NCBI GenBank assembly: GCA_944472155.2
Contig: OX235271.1
Location: forward strand, 39,358,633-39,422,632
Direction: 5' to 3'
DNA from: Trichobilharzia szidati
Lineage: Eukaryota > Platyhelminthes > Trematoda > Strigeidida > Schistosomatidae
DNA length: 64,000 nucleotides
The notes under the pieces were generated by a model. That model saw nothing but the letters and a program-made list of their open reading frames with translations. It was not told where the DNA came from and made no database searches. The position numbers and the translations under genes were made by a program. Shown in pieces: positions 21,058 through 31,749 of this stretch (position 1 is its first letter; each line of letters starts with the position of its first letter).

Positions 21058-21776
21058 TAACCTCTCCTAGATTACTAGCTCACTAGTTTTCCAGCCGGTC
21101 TCAAGCCCGGATAAAGAGGGAGGGTTGGGGCGTGGTGCTAGCAACTCCATCCCCAAAACTTAACCAAACTGCTACAAAAACTTCAGCGCACAAATATATT
21201 AAAAATTCTAAAAATACAAACAATTAACTTATTTTTCGCTGGAGAAAAACATTCATCAACCTGAAACCAATCTGGAAATCTTCGTCACTCACCATCAACA
21301 ACAGAATTCGGATTTTCAATACAAACGTCAAGTCAGTTCTTCTATACGGATCAGAAACTTAGCGGGTCACAAAGAATATTTCCAACAGCCTGTTGCAGAC
21401 CTTTATCAACAACTGTCTTCGCTGACGCTATACTGAAGATCAGATGGCCGGAAAGAATCAACAACAAGAAACAATGGGAACAAACAAAACAAGAACCAAT
21501 TGCCCAACAAATATGCAGGAGAAAGTGGAGATGGATTGGACACTCGCTGAGGAGACCGCTGGGTGACATCGCGCGTCAGGCCAGTGCTCGAGTGGAACCC
21601 GAAAAAGAAGCGGCGAGTGGGACGTCGCTGCAAGGGTGACATAGAGGAGATCGTGTGAAGAAGAGTTGAAACAGTATGGACTAACATGTATGCAAGTGAA
21701 AAGTGCAGCAGAAGACAGAAGCAAGTGTTGACGTGCAGTTGAAGCCCTATGTTCCACTAGGAACCCAGGGGAACAA
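21058..21776 (+). mobile_element. internally deleted RTE LINE (5' end fused to 3' end)
   Basis: The first ~180 bases (CCTAGATTACTAGCTCACTA through TTATTTTTCGCTGGA) match the 5' UTR of the full-length RTE at 27784. At about 21243 it jumps to the C-terminal region (GAAAAACATTCATCAACCTG) and then runs to the 3' terminus and AATAGTAATAAATAAT. About 2.5 kb including all of EN and most of RT is missing, so this is a non-autonomous derivative. Confidence 0.85.
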
Positions 21777-22751
21777 TAGTAATAAATAATACTTTTGGGG
21801 AACTGAAGTCAAAAAGCAAAGAATAAGCAATAAAGTCAATTAGTAATTAGTGTTGAGCAGGGTTAAATTCATATTAAGATTCAAACCTGTAATCATACCT
21901 TTTAATTTAGTTTTAAGTGTGATTTATTGAATTAAATTCAAAATGCCGATATTTACTAAAATGTTTAACAATCTGTAATTGAGTATGGGGAGTTGTTACA
22001 TAATAAATAACATAAAAAGGAAGTAGTTCCCAAATGTTGCAGTAAGTGCCAGAACAGTGGAAGTAAGTGTCTGAAATTCGATGGAGTGTAGAATCCTATT
22101 AGATAAGTAAGATAGCTGTATATCCAACTAGTGAATCTGAACTGAATAATTAAATTGAAATGGAGGCAAACAGGCAAAAATGTGCTTAAGACCAAAGCAG
22201 AGTTGGAGACTGAAGAAACTTTCTCCGTACACACATTTCGGGGTTACATTGACGAAGTGCTAGCGCCTACATCTTATACAAATGTCGAAATCTAACAATA
22301 CGTGTATAATACGTGACTTTACTTCATAGATAATTTCAAAACAGTACTCCTGAGAAGCTACGTGGATTGGGTTCAATAAATGCTCGAAAAATGAGCGATT
22401 AACTAACTTGTACTTTCTTCATGCTAGCCATAACAGATGATGCTCTGAGATGCATGTGAGAAGTCTGCGCTTTGCACTTACATTATAACTGTATCAAGTA
22501 TGTCACACAACCCTAGACCTAGTAATAGGTTTCCATACATTCTGTCTGATATAAATAAGATTATACTGCTTATAAAGATGACTTTTTTGATAAAGAACAT
22601 GTTTTTTTCGGTGAATTACTGCTTAATTTCTTTATAATTAATGAGTAGTTTTGGTCTTTAACTGTGCCTTTTTAGGCCCGTCTTTTATAGTTGAATAAAC
22701 GATAGAATTTCAATGGAACAGACGGATGACGCCAACTATTAACATAGCAGT
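21777..22751. other. unassigned AT-rich spacer
   Basis: No supported feature was seen. Confidence 0.35.
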
Positions 22752-23030
22752 TTATGTAGAGGAATTTAAACATCGAATTATATTAAAATCCAGACCAGCG
22801 ATAGCATGTGTGATGATATTTTTTGAAATACGAAGCTTTGTTTTAACCAGGTGGCGAAGAGTAACATGCATTTTCATTCCTATTTTTATAAAGTGGGTTT
22901 CCGGAGATCTGTAAAGTGGATGTGGATCACGGGCAAGTCTTAGTGGGTCTTTTTCCAATGCATGAATTTCGTATACAATCTTAAGTAATTCAGCATTACA
23001 TTCTGGTCCAGATAAAGGGTTTGCGAACAA
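22752..23030 (-). other. unexplained 92-codon open frame
   Basis: I do not recognise this frame. It starts with a TTG at best, and an in-frame TAA lies two codons upstream, so it would need a splice acceptor (a possible AG at about 23008) to be an exon. The composition is protein-like rather than low complexity (NAELLKIVYEIHALEKDP, THFIKIGMKMHVTLRHLVKT). No RT, EN or other domain is visible and no neighbouring exon was found. It could be a host exon, a relic of one, or chance. Confidence 0.2.
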
Positions 23031-23219
23031 GTTTTATTTCCCTGGATCATGCGAGATTGTGAAATTGTATTTTTTAGGCTTGACTTCCACTGAGGGAATT
23101 TCCCACACGAGTCTCTTGCTAACTTAGACCACTATATAAGCTCATGATTAGAACTGCTGACCAAATAGATAAGGTCACTGTTTATCTAATGCCCACAATA
23201 CTGCTAGACATTCTCTGTC

Positions 23220-23335
23220 CACCAATGAATACGTTTACTCTTCGGCGAGCCTAAATGGGTTCACCATCACTCACTAAGAATACAGTTACATTCAGAAGAC
23301 GAATCCAAAATAAGACGAAAGTCGCATATCGGATT
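23220..23335 (+). repeat. Sm-alpha-type hammerhead SINE fragment, degenerate
   Basis: GTTCACCATCACTCACTAAG and the block GACGAATCCAAAATAAGACG then AAAGTCGCAT parallel the Sm-type copies at 26870-27050 and, reversed, 40900-41112. The tRNA head is eroded. Confidence 0.5.
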
Positions 23336-24159
23336 GACAAAAGTAATTTCGCTCTAATGCTTAAACACTATTGAAACATGAGTACTAGAAATCAATATGT
23401 TAACAGAAACTGAGCATTTTTGGCCTAATATAATCTGTCTACGGGAAATGTGAATTCACCTAAAAGCAAATAAATTGTTATTATTTATGTAGATTTGAGA
23501 ATATTCTTTTGATTTAAATTCCTTGGATTTTAGCGGTTATCACCATCGGTCAGTCTAGTTATTCCTACGTCATCATCATAGAAACTGTACTAGGGAGTGA
23601 TATGCCAAGGTAGACAGAGACTTTTTGTCTAGTGGAAACAGTGTCTTATAACATTAGATAGCTAATAAAAATTTATTGCATAAGTAGACCATTTAACTAA
23701 GTAAATATATATATATTCCATTCTGCTCTCATAAACATCATGCAACATTTAGGAGATTGAACAAATAATCTGGTTGCCAATCATTATTCGGTTCTTTTTA
23801 GGTCATATGTGTTTCCAGATAACTTCTGAGTTTTTGATGCTTATTTCTACGGGTATTTTTTTTTAGAAAAAAGTCCACTTTTATCTAGTTTCTCAAAAGA
23901 TTACTGACAGTATTAACATTATTTTTATCAAAATTCATTCCTTGTATATTGATTGAAACAAAGAGCTCCAATAACACATCTACATTGCTGTTGTTTGTCT
24001 GCTACGCTGTATAACTGGCTCCACAACTGTCTATAAGGTTTCATTTTCTTTTCAAATGATCTTCAATATGTCATTCTTTGACGTCTAACCTGTCACTTTC
24101 CAATCAAGTTACATTCGAAGAAATGACTGGTGCATGGTAGCATCTGAGCGTCTAGATAT
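23336..24159. other. unassigned AT-rich spacer
   Basis: No supported feature was seen. Confidence 0.35.
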
Positions 24160-24870
24160 GATGGAGAAGATATGTAGCTCAGGTGGATGATTTTGATGTA
24201 GCCGTGTTCTCTGAGCTGGATAGTTAATTTGCGAAGATTTCATTCCCCTAGTCACTAGGCAACATCTTCAGCACACACTTCAATTTGAATTGAAGTGAGC
24301 TTTTAGATTTCTCCACGAGTATTTAGTCATCTCTCCTGGTGTGTGACCTAAAACGTCGTGACTGGTTGGTTTTATGTATTTTCACACCCTCTAGACTACT
24401 TGTGGTATCGGTACTGATTGTTTCCTTGACTTGAACTTTGGCTCTTTATGTGTGAGATTTCCTTCTTATCGGTTGGTAAATTTTGTCTGTCTCAATGTGT
24501 CTTTTGATTGGTGATTCACTGGAATACCAACCAGGCACCTAAAATTTCCCTGGCATTCTTGGTGTTTCCTCTGTCTAATATTTGAACGTTGGTTGTCCCA
24601 GTCAAATTGATATCTGTGGTTGTCTGTATGTAGTGAGGCGATATGAGGGAGTGGATGTCATCATGTCTTTTGACGGTTAGTTTATGATCATGGATACGAA
24701 GACGAAGAGGACGTCCACTTTGGCCTATGTGGTATTTTTCGCAGTTGTTACAATTTATTCAATTCAAATTGAAGTATGCCTGCTGAAGATGCTGCCTAGT
24801 GAGTAGGGGAATGAAAGCTTCGCAAATTAACTATCCAACTCAGAGAACATAACCACATCAAAATAGAAAG
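24160..24870 (-). mobile_element. Penelope-like element family 3, EN-only, with inverted terminal arms
   Basis: A minus-strand GIY-YIG domain lies between two inverted arms of ~105 bp. The left arm (about 24190-24297) reads GTGTTCTCTGAGCTGGATAG...CACTAGGCAACATCTTCAGC; the right arm (about 24758-24865) is its reverse complement with roughly 10 differences. The layout repeats that of PLE copies at 16654-18901 and 39934-40650. Confidence 0.75.
24440..24760 (-). pseudogene. PLE family 3 GIY-YIG endonuclease remnant
   Basis: Reading minus from about 24755, the translation gives NCNNCEKYHIGQSGRPLRLR, then IHDHKLTVKRHDDIHS and further DINLTGTTNVQILDRG, NAREILGAW and SPIKRH, with a frameshift near the last two blocks. 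Cys-x-x-Cys, the (Y)HIG strand, the Arg cluster after GQSGR and the His following it fit the PLE-type GIY-YIG nuclease. No RT is attached. The sequence differs clearly from families 1 and 2. Confidence 0.75.
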
Positions 24871-26211
24871 ATTCTCCTGGCATGATCATGAGTGCATACT
24901 GTATACTCAGACTAGGAAAATTACTGTCAACTTTTTAACTGCACTTCAAGCAATGCCGACCAGTCACCAGTCACCTCACCAATCTTACACTTTATAAAGC
25001 GCTTAAGACAGCTCCTGCGCAGTGAATATAATAATAACAGCCTTATTGTGAGCAAAATGTCTACACAATATACAGAATCACCAGCGTAATTTATCGAGTA
25101 ATATTTTCTCGTCGTAGACGATCTCCAAGTAAATTAGTGATCTCCAGTACAACACGTGACGCAAAGTCGGTCTATCTGGTATTATTGCTTTCTCTCGAAG
25201 AAATGTCCAGCAGAAGGTTGAAAGCCAATTAAAAATATTTGCAAATATACTTTGCGAACCAAGGGCATAAGTGAAAGTGGTTAAAATGGTATGGAATAGA
25301 GAAAATTTGATGCATTATGTTAGAGAGAAATTCAGATAGCTCAGTGATTCACGCAGGCCGCTAGATCTACCTATGTCATAATAGAGTTATGTAAGGGTTA
25401 CAATGAAAAATAATATGTTCTTTTTTTTACATTTAAGAGGGTGAATCTACTTCAACTGGCAGACTTTGCTGATTACAGTCGAATGTCCATTACAATGAAA
25501 TGATAGAAAATACAATAAGTAGATGGTGGTAAACAGGTGCGTTTTGTGTGTCACTAGAGGGGTTTTAGGCAGTCGACTCTTTCTGACTACACATGCTGTA
25601 GAATTCAGTGTACATTCTGGACAAATGAAATAAGTGAACGGAATAGTTTTGTTTCACTTGATCATTTATGCTGTACTTAAAGTGATTTTGGAGCCGTATT
25701 CTTATGGAGAATGTGATTACCACCGAGGAAAAACAGCAGTTAAATTAGATAGAGAGTGGAGTTTTTGGAGCCAGTCGACATTTTCATATGTCGCCATGTC
25801 GGGGGTGGGAAAAAAACAGTTCCATGAACAAATGTTCGTGGAAAATTATTCATTTTGATAGCAGCATAACTTAGTTGTTAGATTTAGTAACAATAGGAAT
25901 TAACTTATATTAAAATGGCAACTTCGTTCGTAACTACTTGAATTAAGTCAACCATTTTTGGAATGGTAAGGTCACAATTATTGACTTATAGCCTACATAT
26001 TTTGTTTCTAGGCATAATTATGTAATTCACAGGACAAAGCGTGACCTAATCAAGGAATCAATAAGTTAATCGTTGCTAATCAATGACTTTCCATTAATAA
26101 AATAAACTAAAGTCAACGATGCTGTCGATCGGTTCACTTTTTGTCTGAAAAGTATTTCACCCCACTGAACCGCTTAGAGAATTCAAGTATACTGATGTCT
26201 TTTTTATTCCT
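24871..26211. other. unassigned AT-rich spacer
   Basis: No gene or classified repeat was recognised. The 74-codon frame at 25634-25858 has no recognisable domain. Confidence 0.35.
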
Positions 26212-26450
26212 TTACGTTCCCAGTGGAATATAGGGCTTCAAGTTACAGGCTTGAAGTTTCTGTAGCAGTGGTGAGGTGGTTATTTTTACAGAATGGGGTT
26301 GATAGCCTCATGCCCATCCTTCTCTGTTTACCAGTCTTACTACTGACTTAGCGAGGTAAAGGAGTGCGTCCGTGGCCCGGGATCGAACCCCGAACTACCA
26401 GCGGGAACAGCGAGCATTCTACCGCTATACCACGGACGCACCAATGCGCC
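26212..26450 (-). repeat. tRNA-headed SINE with RTE-derived body and tail
   Basis: On minus: head GTGGTATAGCGGTAGAATG (A-box region) and GGGTTCGATCCC (B-box), the GCACTCCTTTACCTCGCTAA junction, body with CAGAGAAGGATGGGCATGAG, and tail GAAGCCCTATATTCCACTGG. It is the best preserved minus copy. Confidence 0.8.
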
Positions 26451-26869
26451 AATGATTTAATTCGTTAAACTATTAGAATTTAGTGTTTACTAAATTATCC
26501 CACATTTTATCATTTTATTTAGTTTTTCACGAAGAAATGGACATTTATTACACACTACTGATTAGTGGGATTTGTACTGTACTACCCCTATCAATCAAAC
26601 AGTAGTATATGCTATCATGAATTTATGCTTTCTTTCTTAATTGTCATTCATATTGCCAAGCAGCGTGCATATTGTGACCTGAATAATTTAGCTTTCCACA
26701 AAGAAACTGTTGGGAATTTTGTAAATTGCAAGTTGGCCTGTCTTAACACGTCAATTCCTAGTACGAACGCTTCCAAGATATCGAGGGATTTACTCCTGGA
26801 GATTTCGGTTGATGGTGACAAGTCATGGAATCCGGGTGCGTGTTCCCTCCTATCTGGTACTTGTTGCAC
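26451..26869. other. unassigned spacer
   Basis: Open frames on both strands (26565-27014 plus; 26648-26869 minus) have no recognisable domain, and the plus frame runs into the SINE. Confidence 0.35.
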
Positions 26870-27050
26870 AAGAAATAGCTGCCGTGGCCCTCATTGCCTA
26901 GTGAATAATGCCGTGTATTTTGAAACGCTGGGCGCATATTTCGAATTTAAGCGGACACGCCATCACTCAGTAGGAATGCAGGTACATCTGAATGACAAGT
27001 CCCAGATAGGATGAAATGTGCATCCTGAATTTCACTGCTAGTCACCATCA
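26870..27050 (+). repeat. Sm-alpha-type tRNA/hammerhead SINE
   Basis: A degenerate tRNA-like head (GCCGTGGCCCTCATTGCCTA, TTCGAATTTAAGC) is followed by CCATCACTCAGTAGGAATGC and the hammerhead region, ending CACTGCTAGTCACCATC. The order and sequences correspond to the schistosome Sm-alpha SINE family, known to carry hammerhead ribozymes. Confidence 0.75.
26977..27038 (+). ncRNA. Sm-type hammerhead ribozyme, mutated core
   Basis: GCAGGTACATCTG and CATCCTGAATTTCACTGC form the bulged stem I typical of the schistosome ribozyme. Stem II AGTCC/GGAT encloses CAGATA, followed by GAA and ATGTGCAT as stem III. The core reads ATGACAA where CTGATGA is expected, so C3 and G8 are altered. Self-cleavage is not expected. 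Confidence 0.7.
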
Positions 27051-27174
27051 TTCGAAATAACTTTGCATTAATCCTTAGGCATCTTCGAATTGTCATTACT
27101 AGGAGCTAACGTCTCAATAGAGGTCGAACATTTCGATCTAACCTAATCACCCAATGGGAAGTGTAAATTAACCC

Positions 27175-27360
27175 TTCGATAAACGAAAACCAGATTAGCA
27201 GTACAAAATGACGTCATCACTCTATTTCACAGGCTCTCATCAGCCAACTGCAAACTACCTGAAGTTACAATAGTTATAAATACTGACAATACCATACTTC
27301 AGTATTTGACTGCTAGTAGAGAAAATAATTATAAAATCAACGCATCCGAAATGTAAGGAT
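27175..27360 (-). repeat. unclassified repeat family X with hammerhead-like junction
   Basis: Matches, in opposite orientation, 38340-38530 over ~180 bases, and more weakly 33105-33290. Shared blocks (read on plus) are TCTATTTCACAGGCTCTCAT and ACTACCTGAAGTTACAATAG. On minus it carries CTGATGAGAGCCTGTGAAAT, with a foldable stem after GAA and GCAG/CTGC outside. Confidence 0.65.
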
Positions 27361-27638
27361 TAGAACTTTTAGTTTATGTCACCATTAATTTATACGCTTT
27401 CAAAATAGAAAATGAGAAGATAGAAGGCGGAAAGATGCGTTGAACAGTGTCAGCTTGTAGCTTCATGTAGCAACTCAAGAAGGTTATTCTTCATAAAAAT
27501 TGAAAACTTGCTCAGTGAAGTGAAGTCACGAATTCGGACGACTAACCATTGTAATCGAAATGTAGTTATCAGGCCAGTCAGTAATACGACTGAGTAGAAA
27601 TGTAAGTCAAATACATTTTCATATACACTACCTTCATA

Positions 27639-27783
27639 ATACCATGTGTGATGTTGAACCTCATTATTTTTACGCCTTAGTGCGATAATCTAAAAATCTG
27701 TTTTATGAATTTATAGCCTGCTTAGCATCCTGTGAAAATAGTGATGATATATCTCGGAATCTGATTAACTTTTGTTTAGATAC
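27639..27783. repeat. 145-bp direct repeat, left copy
   Basis: Aligns without gaps to 31061-31205, with 7 mismatches by eye (about 95% identity). The two copies bracket the RTE element exactly, so they are most simply a very long target-site duplication. Confidence 0.9.
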
Positions 27784-27979
27784 CTCGCCTAGATTACTAG
27801 GTCACTAGTATTCTAGCCGGTCCCAAGCCCGGATAAAGAGGGAGGGTTGGGGCGTGGTGCTAGCATCTCCACCCCCAAAACTTAACCAAATTGTTACTAA
27901 AACTTCAACGCACAAATATATTTTAAATTCTAAAAATACAAACAATGACCTTATTTTTCGCTGGAATCGGGGAAGTGAA

Positions 27980-29086
27980 ATGACGCAGGCTGGTGAAAGC
28001 CTTCGGGAAGCCAGTCAGCCGATGTGCCTTCTTTCGATGAAAGCAAAAATAAGGATGGGGACGTGGAATATTCGTACAATGTACGAAACTGGAAAGGCTG
28101 CTCAGGTAGCCGCAGAAATGAGGAGATATAAAATAGAAGTGTTGGGAATCTGCGAGAGCAGATGGAACGGATGCGGAAGGTGCCAACTACCAACTGGAGA
28201 GACAATAATCTACTGCAGTCACCCAGAGGACGATCACGAGCACACCGAGGGAGTAGCCATCATGATGTCACCAACAGCGGCTAAAGCTCTCATGCAGTGG
28301 GAAGCAATCTCCTCTAGGATAATGACAGCCAGGTTCAACTCAAAAGGAAAAAAGATTACAATCATTCAATGCTACGTGCCTACAAACGTCTCAGAACAAG
28401 AGAAGAAGGAGGATTTCTACAGACAACTACAAACAGTAATGGACAACGTCCCAAAGAGCGATATCAGAATCCTAATGGGTGATATGAATGCGAAGCTGGG
28501 AGGAGACAATACAGGAAGAGAACTCACCATGGGTCGTGAGGCCCTCGGTGAAATGAACGAAAATGGTGAACTCTTCTCAGACTTCTGCGCCTTCAATGAT
28601 TTGGTGATTGGTGGCAGTGTGTTCAAACACAAGGATATACACAAGGCAACATGGATTTCACCAGATGGACACACCAAAAACCAGATAGACTTCATTTCAA
28701 TCTCAATGAAGTGGAGACGGAGCCTACTGGACACAAGATCGAGGAGAGGAGCAGATGTGGGTTCAGACCACTATCTAGTACAAGGGACTTTCAAGGTGAA
28801 GCTGAAAGCCTCGAGGATAGCTGGTGATAGGCCACAATGCAAGTTCAACACGCAAAAACTGAAGGACACAATCACACAGGACATTTTCACTGCAACTGTC
28901 AGAGCAAAGCAGGAAACACTACGTGGCACCACTGAGGAATCATGCGTGGAAGACCATTGGAACTCTCTGAAGGTAATTTTCAACGAAACGTGTTCAACGG
29001 TTTTAGGAAGAAAGAAGAAACAAGACAAGAAATGGCTCTCAACCGACACTTGGAAGCTAATAGAGGAGAGGAGAGGAGAAAGGTGA
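27980..29086 (+). pseudogene. RTE apurinic-like endonuclease (N-terminal part of the ORF)
   Basis: I chose the ATG at 27980, since the frame is open from 27854 but starts with GTG. The EN motifs are in order: MGTWNIRTM (Asn), GICESRWNG (catalytic Glu), ILMGDMNAKLG (Asp and Asn), GSDHYLVQG (Ser-Asp-His). All catalytic residues of the APE-type nuclease are visible. The domain nicks DNA to prime reverse transcription. The frame ends early at IEERRGER because of a length change in a GAGGAGAGG run at about 29060-29080; homology to the linker continues in another frame (VKKSARKDKRQFY). Confidence 0.9.
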
Positions 29087-29250
29087 AAGAGAAAATGATT
29101 CAATGCAAAGACGGACGAGAGAAAGAGACGCTGAGCTCAACTTACACAGCACTGGACAAAGAAGTGAAGAAGAGTGCCAGGAAGGACAAAAGACAATTCT
29201 ACGACAACCTGGCTACTGAAGCTCAGAAGGCAGCAGGAAAAGAGACCTGA
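28942..29250 (+). pseudogene. RTE EN-RT linker in a shifted frame
   Basis: Only the part from about 29080 to 29247 is genuine (KEKMIQCKDGREKETLSSTY, DKEVKKSARKDKRQFYDNLA). It matches the linker in the diverged RTE at 60299-61198 (KQKILQCTNEQQKQQF, NKRVKKSAREDKRKYY). A second frame change follows at about 29247. Confidence 0.75.
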
Positions 29251-29300
29251 GGACACTATATCAGATAACCAAGTCTCTATCCGGGAAGAGATCAACACAA

Positions 29301-30221
29301 GTGAAACCTATAAAAGACAGCCAAGGGAACCCAATTACCAAAGAAGAAAGACAAATTAAACAATGGGCGGACCACTTCAAAGGACTCTTGAACCGACCAC
29401 CACCTACAACCCGTCCAGAAATACCAACAACAGCACGTACACAACTGCAAGTTGACACCAATCCTCCAACGAAAACTGAAGTCATGAATGCAATCAAGCT
29501 TCTGAAAGCTGGAAAAGCAGCTGGACCAGATGGAATACCCCCTGAAACACTGAAACTGGACGCAGGGACGACAGCAGATATGCTGACTCCATTATTGCAA
29601 AAGATCTGGAAAGACGGACAGGTGCCTACTGACTGGAGGAAAGGTTATCTTGTGAAACTACCAAAGAAGGGTGACCTAGGACTCTGCAAGAACTGGCGAG
29701 GAATCATGCTCCTGTCGACGCCAAGTAAAATCCTGAGTCGCATCATCCTGGAGAGAATAAAGGACGCACTGGATACAGAACTCCGACCAGAACAAGCTGG
29801 ATTCAGGAAAGGCGAATCATTTTCTGACCAAATTGCAACTCTACGCATCATCATCACAGAACAAAGCATGGAATGGCAATCAAACCTCCACCTCAACTTT
29901 AAAGACTTTGAGAAGGCCTTCGACAGCGTTGACCGTGAAGTAATTTGGAAACTACTTGAGTACTACAGCGTACCCCAAATATTCATCAACCTTATTCAAC
30001 AGCTGTACGACGACAGCGCATGTCAAGTGATCCACAACGGAAAACTCAGCGAAGCGTGTGGAGTAAACACAGGAGTCAGACAAGGGTGCTTATTATTATC
30101 ACCAATGATATTCCTAATTGTGGTGGACTGGATTATGCGTCAGACAGTGGGAAACGAGAAGACAGGGATATCCTGGAACAACGTGAAGAATTTGGAAGAC
30201 CTAGATTTCGCGCGTAGATGA
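29301..30221 (+). pseudogene. RTE reverse transcriptase, broken at the catalytic FADD
   Basis: The RT blocks are GKAAGPDGIPPETLK, PKKGDLGLCKNWRGIMLL (motif 1-2), FKDFEKAFDSVDREV (motif A Asp), GVRQGCLLLSPMIF (motif B), and then DLDFARR* at 30205-30221. The intact copy at 44673-45765 reads DPDFADDLCLMS here. A 4-base insertion at about 30209-30213 destroys the catalytic Asp-Asp and shifts the frame. The coding potential resumes in the frame of 30229-30500. Confidence 0.9.
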
Positions 30222-30228
30222 TTTATGT

Positions 30229-30705
30229 TTGGTGTCACACAAAGTCGAAGACTTACAAGCGAAAACCGACAAACTGGTCGAAGAAGCAGCAAAGACAGGA
30301 CTCCAGGTGAACATAGACAAGACGGAGGTTATGAAAATAACCAACCAACAACAACAACAACAGCAGCAACATCCAGAGCCAATCACCATCAACGGGAGGG
30401 ATTTGAAAGAGGTTGCTTCATTCACTTATCTAGGGAGCATTATCTCAACTACAGGAGGAACGAACGAGGATGTCAAATCGAGCGAGAATCTGAAAGGCGA
30501 GAAACACACTCATCAACCTGAAACCAATCTGGAAATTTTCGTCACTCAGCCTGCATCAATAACAAAATTCGGATTTTCAATACAAACGTCAAGTCAATCA
30601 GTTCTTCTATACGGATCAGAAACTTGGCCAGTGTGTCACAAAGAGTATTTCCAACAGTCTGTTGCAGACATTTATCAACAACTGTCTTCGCTGGCTCTAT
30701 ACTGA
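30229..30705 (+). pseudogene. RTE RT C-terminal region
   Basis: Continues after the FADD lesion: SHKVEDLQAKTDKLVEEAAK, VNIDKTEVMKITN, a CAA-encoded Gln run, then INGRDLKEVASFTYLGS. A further shift near 30485 separates it from the last RTE motifs (SETWPVCHK at about 30615). A broken domain of the same element. Confidence 0.8.
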
Positions 30706-31060
30706 AGATCAGATGGCCGAAAAGAATCACCAACAAGAAGCTATGGGAACAAACAAACGAAACAAGAAACAATCGCTCAACAAATATTCAGGAGAAAGTG
30801 GAGATGGATTGGATAGTCGCTGAGGAGGCCGCCCGGTGACATCGCGCGTCAGGCCATAGCTCGAGTGGAACCCGAAAGATAAGCGGCGAGTGGGACGTCG
30901 CTGCAAGGGTGACATGGAGGAGATCGTGTGAAGAGGAGTCGAAACAGTATGGACTAACATGGACGCAGATGAAAAGTACTGTAGAAGACAGAAGCAAGTG
31001 GAGACGTGTAGTTGAAGCCCTATGTTCCACTAGGAACCCAAAGGAACAATAATAATAATA

Positions 31061-31205
31061 ATACCGTATGTGATGTTGAACCTCATTATTTTTACGACTT
31101 AGTGCAATAATCTAAAAATCTGTTTTATGAATTTATAGTCTGCTTACCATCCTGTGACAATAGTGATGATATATCTCGGAATCTGATTAACTTTTGTTTA
31201 GATAC
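31061..31205. repeat. 145-bp direct repeat, right copy
   Basis: Partner of 27639-27783, starting directly after the RTE (AAT)n tail. Confidence 0.9.
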
Positions 31206-31749
31206 AAAAACCTTATCAAGCCATCAAGTCGTTATCTATCAGCTTGTATGATACAAGGAGCCTGGGGTCTTTGTGGCGTTAAAGATGGATGGTGGTGAAC
31301 CGTTAGAGATTGAAATTGTCTCATTGGTGCAAATACACTCACTGTTAATTAACTCCCAGATCCGTTAAATTCTCACTTACCTCTGCATAATAATTCTGTC
31401 TCATGCACACTGGTTAATTTTTAAAAATTTTTCTGCGCTTCGTTTTCCTGCCTTATGAAAGTAAAGCAAAGGGATCTACAGAAATTTTATTCAGTGTTTT
31501 AAGTTCATTGCAGATAAATTCTGATTTTCAGCATTATAAATCTATAGGAACACTGATAAATCTTCGGTGGTTATTGATAATGTAGACTCAGTTTCTAAGA
31601 CAACTAAATCCTGTATGTTATACCAAGCTGTTTAGTTACTCAGTCAGGAGACAATAATTACATTGAAGCGAACTCTGACCCCAAAAGTTTGGAAATCAGC
31701 TCATTGGCAGAGTCAGTCAGTTCAGTAAATATAGTATAAATGGCAGAAT
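31206..31749. other. unassigned AT-rich spacer
   Basis: No supported feature was seen. Confidence 0.35.

Larger units (their letters stand above)
27784..31060 (+). mobile_element. full-length RTE LINE (subfamily A), inactivated
   Basis: The element starts CTCGCCTAGATTACTAGGTC, shared with the 5' ends at about 21060 and 57143, and ends with CCTATGTTCCACTAGGAACC and an (AAT)n tail. The length is ~3.28 kb, normal for RTE. It encodes an APE-like EN and an RT but has at least four frame disruptions. Confidence 0.9.

Noticed and set aside
25325..25375. GATAGCTCAGTGATTCACG, a tRNA A-box-like string
   Set aside because: No B-box at the right distance and no repeat context.
26390..26445. tRNA gene candidates (A and B boxes at 8630-8710, 11720-11780, 26380-26445, 31760-31825, 41030-41110, 47410-47480)
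   Set aside because: They are heads of dispersed SINEs, lack properly paired acceptor stems and are followed by SINE bodies.
26565..27014. 149-codon plus-strand open frame
   Set aside because: No recognisable domain; its 3' half runs through the SINE and its hammerhead, and an overlapping antisense frame is equally open. Not called as a gene.
30340..30372. CAA-repeat Gln run as a regulatory or disease-type repeat
   Set aside because: It is a variable microsatellite inside the RTE RT C-terminal region, also present in the copy at about 45330-45360.
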